Shown here piece by piece: positions 39,885 to 47,632 of a stretch of 64,000 nt of DNA; positions within the stretch are counted from its first letter, which is position 1, and each line of letters begins with the position of its first letter. The position numbers and the translations under genes were made by a program. The notes beneath the pieces are model-generated. The model saw nothing but the letters and a program-made list of their open reading frames with translations, was not told where the DNA came from and ran no database searches. Origin of the DNA: Leclercia sp. S52 (GTDB lineage: Bacteria; Pseudomonadota; Gammaproteobacteria; Enterobacterales; Enterobacteriaceae); assembly GCF_039727615.1 (NCBI RefSeq), contig NZ_CP152474.1:2108001-2172000 (forward strand). Reading direction: 5' to 3'.

Positions 39885-40531
39885 TATCGAATCCCCTTTG
39901 GAGTCAGAACGATCTGCAGACGGTGCAGTAACCAGTCGAGCACAATCGCTAAAAGACAAATCATCAGTGCACCGGCAATCAGCATACGGATATCGCTTCC
40001 GCCAATGCCGTTAAGCAGCAGCAGGCCCAGCCCGCCCGCGCCGATGACGGCGGCAATCGCCATCACGCCAATATTCATCACCACGGCGGTGCGGATCCCG
40101 CCAAAAATCACCGGCAGCGCCATGGGAATTTCTACCCAGCGCAGACGCTGCCAGAAGGTCATGCCGATGCCGCGACCGGCTTCGCGCAGGCCGGGTGGCA
40201 GGCTGTCGAGGGCGGTGTGGGTATTACGCACAATCGGCAGCAGCGAGTAGAGGAATACCGCCGTAATGGCGGGCAGGGCGCCAATACCCTGACCGATCAT
40301 GGAAAAGAGCGGGATCATCAGCCCGAACAGGGCGATGGACGGGATAGTCAGCACGATGGTAGCAATCCCCAGCACCGGCGTTGCCAGCCATTTGTGGCGC
40401 ACGATCAGAATACCCAGCGGCACGCCAATAATGATGGCCAGGCCCACGGCCAGCGCCACCAGCCACAGATGTTGCAGCGTCAGGGTTAACAGATAGCCCC
40501 AGTTATCAATAATGTAGTGAACCGTATCCAT
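39884..40531 (-). CDS. osmW: Osmoprotectant ABC transporter permease OsmW
   Basis: 215-aa permease with about five or six helices and the EAA-type motif LREAGRGIGMTFWQRLRWVEIP that docks with the ATPase. It partners the second permease at 41459-42169. Co-transcribed, overlapping osmV by one base. Confidence 0.88.
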   Translation of the reverse strand: MDTVHYIIDNWGYLLTLTLQHLWLVALAVGLAIIIGVPLGILIVRHKWLATPVLGIATIVLTIPSIALFGLMIPLFSMIGQGIGALPAITAVFLYSLLPIVRNTHTALDSLPPGLREAGRGIGMTFWQRLRWVEIPMALPVIFGGIRTAVVMNIGVMAIAAVIGAGGLGLLLLNGIGGSDIRMLIAGALMICLLAIVLDWLLHRLQIVLTPKGIR

Positions 40532-40540
40532 AGCGCCTCC

Positions 40541-41440
40541 TTACAGCAGCTGCTTGCTACGCAGGAAATCACGGGCGACCTGCTGCGGTGACTGATGATC
40601 GATATCCACCTTCTTGTTCAGTTCGGTGATAACGTCGTTGTTGAGCTGGGCGGAGAGGGTGTTCAGCGCCTCCTCCAGGCCCGGATTGGCTTCCAGCGTG
40701 TCCTTACGCACCACCGGGGTTACCGCGTAGCTCGGGAAGAAGCCTTTATCATCTTCCAGCACCTTCAGGTCAAAGCCCTTCACGCGCCCGTCGGTGGTGT
40801 AGATCAGCCCGGCGTCGACAAAGCCGTCGCGCACCGCGTTATAGACCAGACCGGGGTCCATCTGGCGGATCTGCGGGCGATCCAGCTCCAGGTTATAGGC
40901 AGCCTGGAGCGGCTTCATGCCGTCGCTGCGCCCGGAAAATTCCAGGTCCAGCCCCAGCAGCCAGTTGTTATCCGGGTCGGTTTTACGCACCTGCTCAACC
41001 TTCGCCACCAGCTCCGACATGGTGTTGATATGTTCCGCTTCGGCGCGCTTCCGCTGCATGGCGAAAGCGTAGGTATTGTTCATGTCGGCGGGTTTAAGCC
41101 ACACCAGACCATGTTTGGCATCCAGACGTTTCACCGTCTCGTAAGACTCCTGCGGCGACATGCGTTTGTTGATGTGGTTAAAGATGATCAGCGAAGTCCC
41201 GGTGTACTCCCAGGTCATGTCGATCTGCTTGTTGATCATCGCGTTACGCGAAATCACCGTCGCAATATTGGTCTGCGGCTGCACCTGAAAACCTTTCTTT
41301 TGCAGATACTGCACGGTCATGGCCGAGAGAATGTGCTGCTCGGTAAAGCTCTTGGTCGCCAGAATCAGCGGCGCGGCGAGCGCCTGGCTGGAGAAGAGCG
41401 CGGCGGCGCACAGCGCCGTCAGGCCGGTAAACAGTCTCAT
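40541..41440 (-). CDS. osmX: Osmoprotectant-binding periplasmic protein OsmX
   Basis: 299 aa with a signal peptide ([22 protein letters not shown]). OpuAC/ProX-type substrate-binding protein ([17 protein letters not shown] near the mature N-terminus, [21 protein letters not shown]). It binds quaternary ammonium osmoprotectants by family; the exact ligand is not visible. No lipobox, so it is soluble in the periplasm. Confidence 0.88.
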   Translation of the reverse strand: MRLFTGLTALCAAALFSSQALAAPLILATKSFTEQHILSAMTVQYLQKKGFQVQPQTNIATVISRNAMINKQIDMTWEYTGTSLIIFNHINKRMSPQESYETVKRLDAKHGLVWLKPADMNNTYAFAMQRKRAEAEHINTMSELVAKVEQVRKTDPDNNWLLGLDLEFSGRSDGMKPLQAAYNLELDRPQIRQMDPGLVYNAVRDGFVDAGLIYTTDGRVKGFDLKVLEDDKGFFPSYAVTPVVRKDTLEANPGLEEALNTLSAQLNNDVITELNKKVDIDHQSPQQVARDFLRSKQLL

Positions 41441-41458
41441 AGAAGCTCCTTGTTATAA

Positions 41459-42169
41459 TTATCGCGCGAGGTGCGGGCTCATCAGACGACCCAGCGCCGC
41501 CAGCAGCGTATCCAGAATCAGGGCAAACAGGGCGGTAGCCGCCGCGCCCAGGATCAGCGTCGGGAAGTCGTTCAGGTAAATACCCGGGAAAATCAGCTCG
41601 CCGTAGCTGCTGGCGCCGATCAGGAAGGCCAGCGGCGCGGTACCGACGTTAATCGCGGTGGCGATGCGGATCCCGGAGAGCATCACCGGCCAGGCGTTGG
41701 GGACCTCCACCTGCCACAGACGCTGCCATTTGGTCATCCCGATACCGTTCGCCGCTTCCAGCAGCGAGCCCGGCACCGAGCACAGCCCGGCGTAGGTGTT
41801 ACGCACGATGGGCAGCAGCGAGGCCAGGAACAGGGCGATGATGGCCGGGGTATCACCAATGCCAATCACCACCATCGCCAGGGCCAGAACGGCCAGCGGC
41901 GGCAGGGTGTTACCGACGTTAAAGATTTGCATCACGTATTCGGCGATACCTCGCGCGGCCGGACGGCTCAGCAAAATACCGCTGGGGATACCGACCAGCA
42001 GGGCGAAGAACATGGAGGAGAAGACTAAAATCAGATGCTGTTGCCCGAGATAGACCAGGTCAACCTGGCGCGCTTTGATCGTCTCCAGCCCAATTCCCCA
42101 GACGAGGAGGGCGACGACCACGATAATCGCGCCGACAAAAAGCAGCGAACGTTTGAATAATGGATGCAT
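41459..42169 (-). CDS. osmY: Osmoprotectant ABC transporter permease (OsmY of the OsmU system)
   Basis: 236-aa permease with about six helices and the coupling motif LLEAANGIGMTKWQRLWQVEVP. First gene of the operon; the 5' region should hold an osmotically controlled promoter. I chose MHPLFKRS at 42169; AGGGAG lies upstream. The symbol follows Salmonella osmVWXY and is not the unrelated periplasmic E. coli OsmY. Confidence 0.82.
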   Translation of the reverse strand: MHPLFKRSLLFVGAIIVVVALLVWGIGLETIKARQVDLVYLGQQHLILVFSSMFFALLVGIPSGILLSRPAARGIAEYVMQIFNVGNTLPPLAVLALAMVVIGIGDTPAIIALFLASLLPIVRNTYAGLCSVPGSLLEAANGIGMTKWQRLWQVEVPNAWPVMLSGIRIATAINVGTAPLAFLIGASSYGELIFPGIYLNDFPTLILGAAATALFALILDTLLAALGRLMSPHLAR

Positions 42170-42384
42170 TGCGATGTGTCTCCCTGTGCGCATGCGTTAT
42201 AGCAACCACCGGTTGCCTGTTGTTATGCCATGATTCGGCAGGGGTAGTTGAGCTATAGCAAGCGATTGGGAAGGGTTCCAGCGAAGCGGTGAAATCAGTA
42301 ACCCGATGAAAACAGGGGAAATCATGGGTTAAGCCTTATGGGATAAGGCCTGGTTCGGGTCAGGCAGAATAGTCTTAAAGATAA

Positions 42385-42415
42385 TTTCATTAAGTGACAC
42401 CGTCACTTAATGAAA
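42385..42415. repeat. Perfect 14-bp palindrome with 3-base centre
   Basis: TTTCATTAAGTGAC-ACC-GTCACTTAATGAAA, between the osm operon promoter and the DUF1275 gene end. It starts 12 bases past the DUF1275 gene stop. The A/T-rich arms could form a terminator for that gene or a high-affinity dimer-binding operator. Confidence 0.85.
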
Positions 42416-42426
42416 GAGTGAACTTG

Positions 42427-43170
42427 TTATTTGCTCAGCGCAGCCCGGGCTTTTCGCACCCTCAGCGAGGTGCTGATGATGCAGAAAGCGGCTACAAAAG
42501 TCAGCATCAGCCCCAGCGCCAGCATTGCATTAAAGCCGAACCATCTGAACAGTATCAGCCCCGCAATCCCTCCCGTGATAAACGAGAAAAGGGTGGTGAG
42601 ATGGGTTTTAAGCTGGCTTCTTTGGGCTGCCGTATCTTTGGAGAAATCCCGGCGTAGCATCGCCACCACAACGGAAGCCAGCGCAATGCCTGCATCGGTT
42701 AAGGTGCCGGTAATGTGCGTGGATCTTACCCGTCCGCCGGAAAGTTGTGTGGAGGTTGAATTATGGATCCCCATCAGTCCGCAGAGAAAAACAATAATTT
42801 CACGATTGGTTGTTAAGGTATGAAAATACATTTCATACAGAGAGACGCCCGCCAGTAATACTCCTTCAATAAACAAAACCTGACAAAAAATGAGCCGTAC
42901 GTTCTGCACGATCCCCCATAAAACGATTATCCGCGCAATGATTGCGCCCGTCACAAACGATAAAATAATGGTGGCAAAGAAAATAATGTCGTTCAGATCC
43001 GTTGAAGAAATTTCGCTGGAAAATTGTGAGGTGTTGCCGGTCATGTGGGAAGGAAAAAAACCGAATGCCCCCAGCGCAATGGCATTCAGCAAGCCTGCGG
43101 AGGTGGCCAGCCAGAGGGCGAGCCGGCGATCCTCCTGATGCGTACGTTCTTTCTTGAGTTTAATCAGCAA
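42427..43170 (-). CDS. YoaK/DUF1275-family inner membrane protein
   Basis: 247-aa hydrophobic protein with about six helices. The family signatures are visible: SAGLLNAIALGAFGFFPSHMTGNTSQ near residues 28-53 and NSTSTQLSGGRVRSTHITGTLTD near 138-160. DUF1275 proteins (E. coli YoaK) have no proven function. Monocistronic, more AT-rich than its neighbours. It contains an uninterrupted A7 run, so not all long runs in this window are frameshifted. Confidence 0.88.
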   Translation of the reverse strand: MLIKLKKERTHQEDRRLALWLATSAGLLNAIALGAFGFFPSHMTGNTSQFSSEISSTDLNDIIFFATIILSFVTGAIIARIIVLWGIVQNVRLIFCQVLFIEGVLLAGVSLYEMYFHTLTTNREIIVFLCGLMGIHNSTSTQLSGGRVRSTHITGTLTDAGIALASVVVAMLRRDFSKDTAAQRSQLKTHLTTLFSFITGGIAGLILFRWFGFNAMLALGLMLTFVAAFCIISTSLRVRKARAALSK

Positions 43171-43338
43171 AGAATACCTCCGGGTTGAGCTTTGCCTGAA
43201 TAATCAGGCTAGCAAAGCCAGTTCCTGGATTGTCCAGGATAGCGCTTAATTATTACGGCACCGGAGGCGTGTGTAGATTTCGTAATTAAATAAAATAACC
43301 CTGGCAAGAAAGCGATTATTTAACTTGAGGGGCTAAGT

Positions 43339-43962
43339 TCATAGCATGCCATTATTCCCGTGGCGTAAAAACGCCGGACGCTGGTTTAAACGCTCAAACC
43401 AGGCCTCGATGGCGGGCACCTGCGGCTTCTCAAAAGGGGTCATCTTCCAGCGGTTAACCGACAGCCCCAGCACCACGTCGGCCAGGGTAAAAGTCTCGCC
43501 CGCCACCCATGCCCCGGTGCGTTGCAGCTGCTGCTCGAGGATCATCATGTGGTGGTTCCACTCCGTAATTCCCGCCGCAATTCGCGCGGGATCGGTGAAC
43601 TCTGGGTTTTTGCGCCCCAGCGCCGGGAAGACATAGCGCCAGGCGTTGTTGAACTCGGTCGCCTGCCAGTCCATCCAGCGCTCGATGTTGGCGCAGGCCT
43701 GCGGCTCCACGGGGAGCAGGTCGTCGCGCCCGGCTTTACGCACCAGATAGCGGCAGATGGCATTGGATTCCCACAGCACAAAATCGCCGTCGATCAGCAC
43801 CGGCACCATGGCGTTCGGGTTCAGCTTGCGGAAGGCGTCGGTTTCCGTCGAGGCAAAGCCGCTGCCGTAGTCTTCCTGCAGATAGTCGAGACCGGCTTCT
43901 TCGCAGGCCCAGAGCACTTTGCGCACGTTGATGGAGGTGGTTTTGCCGAGGATTTTTAGCAT
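43339..43962 (-). CDS. Glutathione S-transferase family protein
   Basis: 207 aa. N-terminal thioredoxin-like domain (residues 1-80) with Ser10 in KTTSINVRKV as the likely glutathione-activating residue, VPVLIDGDFVLWESNAICRYL containing the cis-Pro and Glu-Ser glutathione contacts, then an all-helical C-terminal domain (about 90-207). Similar to enterobacterial GstB-type enzymes; the substrate is unknown. Confidence 0.88.
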   Translation of the reverse strand: MLKILGKTTSINVRKVLWACEEAGLDYLQEDYGSGFASTETDAFRKLNPNAMVPVLIDGDFVLWESNAICRYLVRKAGRDDLLPVEPQACANIERWMDWQATEFNNAWRYVFPALGRKNPEFTDPARIAAGITEWNHHMMILEQQLQRTGAWVAGETFTLADVVLGLSVNRWKMTPFEKPQVPAIEAWFERLNQRPAFLRHGNNGML

Positions 43963-44084
43963 GGTGCAGGCGTCCTTTTTATGGGGTGGTTAACAACAGG
44001 TCAACCCTAAATAGGGTAGTAGTTCCTTCTGCCTTTATCGCGTTAGTCTGTTTACGACAAAAGGACCACAACAAGAAGCACTGT

Positions 44085-44452
44085 ATGGAAATTATTTTGA
44101 TGCGTCATGGAAAGCCTGCTTTTTCAGGTTCTTCAAGAGTAACGAGCCTGGAGATGGCAGATTGGATTTCACACTATAACCTTTCTGATACGGGTAGTGA
44201 TTTGCCCCCGCAATCCAGTCAGGCATTAGCATCCAGCGCACTGCAGATCCTGAGCAGTCCTCTTCCCAACGCGCCTTTCAGGCTGCGGATATCCTCGTCA
44301 CCTGTGCAAAAGCATCAAACGGCCCTGTTCTGCTTATGGGGCATGGGGTGATGAATCGGCTGATTGCGAGGGTACTTATATCGTTGGGCTGGAAAGAGCG
44401 TCGTCGGCAGGGTAAGGGTTACTGGAGCGCAGGAATCTACAGCTCAGACTAA
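44085..44452 (+). pseudogene. Histidine phosphatase family gene with internal deletion
   Basis: The start MEIILMRHGKPAFSG has the RHG phosphate-binding motif of the histidine phosphatase superfamily. It continues in frame to the SSPLP segment (about residue 65). The conserved second half (AADILVTCAKASNGPVLLMG then HGVMNRLIA, with the second catalytic His) follows in another frame, ending at 44452. The expected 60-90 residues between the two blocks are absent. This is a deletion plus frame loss, not a homopolymer slip, and leaves no functional phosphatase. Confidence 0.8.
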
Positions 44453-44500
44453 GTGAAGATCTACTAAAGCAGCAGAAGAATAAAGATGGAGAGTGGTTAA

Positions 44501-44774
44501 TTGATTGATGTAAATTTATTATTCAAAAATGAGAAGGTTGAGGACATCATTACGTTTTTTGCTGGTTTTCAGAAAAGTATTGGTTATGCAAGTTTGGATA
44601 GATATTTTGTACGATACCGATTCAACGCAATTGAAACAGGAGAATTTATGAAAACTTTCCACGAACTGTGTGAAAAAGGGATTGTTTCCCTTAATGACAG
44701 AATGGGGGGTGATAAAAGGCCCGAACTGGAAACAGCCTGTTTTTGTAACTCAAAGAAAATATGGCATTGAGTAG
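44501..44774 (+). pseudogene. Small unknown gene (90 codons), +1 frameshift at G6
   Basis: MIDVNLLFKNEKVEDIITFF begins the protein, with a TTG start. The frame is interrupted at the G6 run 44704-44709. Removing one G lets the ORF continue as GPNWKQPVFVTQRKYGIE to a stop at 44774, a more natural, aromatic/basic C-terminus than the one read as written. I recognise no family with confidence. It is AT-rich like the surrounding accessory DNA. Small, acidic-basic mixed, no signal or membrane segment; an antitoxin/immunity-like role is possible but unsupported. Confidence 0.55.
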
Positions 44775-45097
44775 CATCTAACTGAAAATGCATCGCCAAT
44801 TACAGTATTGTCCACAGGCACTAAGTGACATTATTTGTTATAAGCAGGCGAGAGGATGATAAGGTCACATAATAGAAAGCGCATGAAAAAAGCGCTAATT
44901 AATCGCCTTAAGTCAAATTAATGCAGGTTAACCGATCCGTAGGCGGAACGTTGTATAAGTGGTTGTTAAGATTAATCTTAGAATCAACGGAAATAAAGAC
45001 TATTCATTAGAGATGCTGAATGTTTTGGCGTAAATTTATTCGTAAATATCATGTTACAAATTCTACGAATTTATTCACAACCAAGGACGTTTAGCGT
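44775..45097. promoter_or_regulatory. Upstream region of the Slam module (323 bp)
   Basis: Strongly AT-rich, no ORF. It contains AGCGC-ATGAAAAAA-GCGCT at about 44878-44896, a short hairpin that may end the preceding gene. A perfect 14-bp palindrome TAAGATTAATCTTA lies at 44967-44980, about 118 bases before the lipoprotein start, and is a possible operator. It does not match a Fur box well. Confidence 0.5.
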
Positions 45098-45841
45098 ATG
45101 GGGATCTTAAAACCTGGATTATTACTGACTGCTTTTGTGCTGACTGCCTGTGGCGGTGGCGGTGGCGGCGGTGGCGGTGGTAGCGACAGCACGCCCCCGG
45201 TAACCACGGCGCCTGTGCAAACGGATAACGGCAATACGGTTACCCCACCGGAAACCCCTGCCACGGCACCGGTCAGCCTGACTACCGGTGGTACCATTTC
45301 TGGTTGGATCTACACCACCCCTGAGGGCCGTGAATACGTTATGCGCGGCACCGGGATCTCTGCGGGCCTGACGCAAACCCAACGGCTCACCCGTGACGAC
45401 CATTCCCCGGTCTCCTCAACGTCATGGTGCTGTGGCCGTATGAGTTACACCACGTTCGGTACCTGGACACAGTATGAAAAAGGGCAGCATGACGTATTCT
45501 ACACCGGAGATGCCACACTCGCGGCTAACGTGCCAACCCAGGGTACAGCGACCTATGTGGGTTACGGTATGCGTGAAGATATCCTGAGCGATGCTCGCTT
45601 TAACATTGATTTCGCTGCGAAAACCATCAACGGCACCATTGCCGGAAATGATACTTTCGGTAGCGAAGTTGCGATGCAGGGCAACATTGCCAACGGTGGT
45701 TTCACCGGTAATGCGCAATCCGGCGGGCAGGCGGGGACCTTCACCGGACATTTCAATGGTCCTACGGCTGAAGAGTTAGGCGGTCTGGCGCAGTTTGCAG
45801 ACACGACTAAAAACGCATCCTTTGGCGCGACACGTCAATAA
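45098..45841 (+). CDS. TbpB-like surface lipoprotein, probable Slam cargo
   Basis: 247 aa. Lipoprotein signal with lipobox LTAC (lipidated Cys18) followed by ten consecutive Gly, then a Ser/Thr/Pro-rich linker to about residue 60. The C-terminal part has the pattern of the transferrin-binding-protein-like 8-stranded barrel: FNIDFAAKTINGTIAG, GGFTGNAQSGGQAGTFTGHF, and GPTAEELGGLAQF, which is close to the family motif G-P-x-AEELGG. The middle contains an unusual WCC. The Asp-free Gly tract after Cys fits outer-membrane sorting, and the Slam gene follows 52 bases later. Expected to be displayed on the cell surface; the ligand is unknown. Confidence 0.82.
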   Translation: MGILKPGLLLTAFVLTACGGGGGGGGGGSDSTPPVTTAPVQTDNGNTVTPPETPATAPVSLTTGGTISGWIYTTPEGREYVMRGTGISAGLTQTQRLTRDDHSPVSSTSWCCGRMSYTTFGTWTQYEKGQHDVFYTGDATLAANVPTQGTATYVGYGMREDILSDARFNIDFAAKTINGTIAGNDTFGSEVAMQGNIANGGFTGNAQSGGQAGTFTGHFNGPTAEELGGLAQFADTTKNASFGATRQ

Positions 45842-45893
45842 ATCGTTTTCCGGTCAGCCTGGCTGACCGGACCTTCAGATGGTAAGCCTTTCT

Positions 45894-47309
45894 ATGAATA
45901 TTTTGCGTACTGGCGCACTGAGCTTGCTATGCCCGCTCAGCGTTGCGTTTGCTGCGCCGCCGGAAACCGACTCGATTCCTGCTGCTCCCCACTTTGAACG
46001 ACTGACCACGCCGGACAAGCGCACCGAGCCTGGCGAAAAGACGCTGCATGTTACCAATGCTCAACTGGCGGAACAGCCAGAACTGGCGATGGCGCTGCTC
46101 GATCAGGCCATTCGTGAAGAAAAGTGGCCGATGGTGAGTGCTATTTTACCTGTCTATGCGGCGTCACCCAATCCGGATTCTACCCTGATTCATTTTGCAA
46201 AAGCCGGTCTGGCGCGCAGTCAGGGGCATTATGCAGAGGCGATTGAACACTATCGCGCAATCCTGAGCAGGCATCCTGACTTTGCTGCGGTGCGTCTGGA
46301 TTTAGCGCGTGCCATGTTTGAAAATCGTCAGTTTGACGCGGCTGATTATCAATTTCGTCGTGTATTACAAAGCAATCCGCCTGAGAATATTCAGCAGGTC
46401 ATTGCACACTATCTTGAGCGCATTCAGAAAGGCAGCGCATTAACGGGTTCATTCAGCGTGAGTTATCTGAATGACAGCAATGTGAATAATGCCTCATCGG
46501 GTAAAACCATTCGGGTTGGCGATCGCCTGTTTATTCGTAATAAGGATAGTTTCCCTCAGCGCGGAGAAGGTTTCTGGTTCAATGGCGCATTACAAAAAGA
46601 TGTTCAACTCTACGATCAGCATGGCTTGCGATTTCTTGGTACGGTAAACGGTAAGAGTTACTGGAATAATCATGATTTTGATGATATTACCACCCGTGCT
46701 TATGCTGGATATCAATGGCGTAATTTCCGGCACCAATTTGCACTGTTGCCTTTTTATGAAAAAAGATGGTATGGCACCGAGGCGTACTCTTCTGGCCCTG
46801 GCGTCCGCGCCGAATACAGTTATTTACTTACGCCCACCTGGCAGGTGAGTCAGGCGCTGGAATATCAGAAACTGGATTATGATGATGAAGATTATCGTTT
46901 CTTGCGCGGGCAAAATCGTTACTCTTCCACAACCCTGTCCCATGCCTTCAGTAACCGGGTGTCAGGATTTGCCGGCTTCGATCTGCTCGATCAGCAGACC
47001 TTCACTCGCAGTGAATCTAACCATCGGGTAGGTTTGCGCAGCGGGGTGCAGGTTGATATGCCCTGGCAGCTCTCTTTTGCCGCCACCACGGCCATTGCCA
47101 GACGCAATTACCAGGCCGACAGTGATATCTTCTCCACGCGACGGAAAGATAACGAACAGATCTATAACCTCTCGCTCTGGCATCGTGACCTCTATTTCTT
47201 TGGGGTGATGCCGAAACTGAATTTCACCTATAAGCGGGTCGATAGCAATATCGATTTCTATGATTATCGACAGAGGAATATCACGTTTTCTCTGGATAAG
47301 AATTTTTAA
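45894..47309 (+). CDS. Surface lipoprotein assembly modifier (Slam, DUF560), type XI secretion
   Basis: 471 aa. Signal peptide MNILRTGALSLLCPLSVAFA. The N-terminal periplasmic region (about 50-180) is TPR-like (SQGHYAEAIEHYRAILSRHP, DLARAMFENRQFDAADYQFR). From about 190 to the end are alternating amphipathic strands of a 14-stranded-type outer-membrane barrel ending in Phe (NITFSLDKNF). This is the Slam architecture: it moves specific lipoproteins or TbpB-like proteins across the outer membrane. The adjacent TbpB-like lipoprotein is the probable cargo. I chose MNILRTG (ATG 45894) over an ATG five codons upstream. Confidence 0.85.
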   Translation: MNILRTGALSLLCPLSVAFAAPPETDSIPAAPHFERLTTPDKRTEPGEKTLHVTNAQLAEQPELAMALLDQAIREEKWPMVSAILPVYAASPNPDSTLIHFAKAGLARSQGHYAEAIEHYRAILSRHPDFAAVRLDLARAMFENRQFDAADYQFRRVLQSNPPENIQQVIAHYLERIQKGSALTGSFSVSYLNDSNVNNASSGKTIRVGDRLFIRNKDSFPQRGEGFWFNGALQKDVQLYDQHGLRFLGTVNGKSYWNNHDFDDITTRAYAGYQWRNFRHQFALLPFYEKRWYGTEAYSSGPGVRAEYSYLLTPTWQVSQALEYQKLDYDDEDYRFLRGQNRYSSTTLSHAFSNRVSGFAGFDLLDQQTFTRSESNHRVGLRSGVQVDMPWQLSFAATTAIARRNYQADSDIFSTRRKDNEQIYNLSLWHRDLYFFGVMPKLNFTYKRVDSNIDFYDYRQRNITFSLDKNF

Positions 47310-47632
47310 CAGACGTTTACCAGGCCATTTTACTGAGTAAGCAGAAAAAGTCTGATACGAAAGAATGAGATTAACATGAAAAGCACGCCCCGGCGTGTTT
47401 TTTTATTTTATGAATTGGTAAAAGGTAAGCGCGGCTGCTAACTTTTGATTGGCGTCCAGGTTTCGCTTGAGAATAAGTAGTCCTGGATTGGGTAATGATA
47501 AATACAAAAAAAGCATGACATTTTAAATTTATCTGTACTTTTTTTGTTGCTTGCTTAGCTATTAAACTTTCGTCATCTTTTAGTCATTAATAAATGAAAA
47601 GCTCACGTTAAAACAGAGATAAAGGGATAGCT
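47310..47632. promoter_or_regulatory. Slam-pgaA intergenic region with terminator and pga leader
   Basis: It has the Slam terminator (separate entry), then AT-rich DNA with an inverted repeat TCCAGG ... CCTGGA (about 47456-47490). The pgaA start has AAAGGGA nearby. In E. coli the pga leader is bound by CsrA at GGA motifs; here GGATTGGG and AGGGATAG are visible, but too few to prove CsrA control. No ORF. Confidence 0.4.
47384..47404 (+). terminator. Rho-independent terminator after the Slam gene
   Basis: CACGCC-CC-GGCGTG followed by seven T, 75 bases after the Slam stop. It separates the Slam module from the pga operon. Confidence 0.8.

Noticed and set aside
44775..45097. Fur box upstream of the TbpB-like lipoprotein
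   Set aside because: The palindrome present (TAAGATTAATCTTA) does not match GATAATGATAATCATTATC well enough to call iron control.
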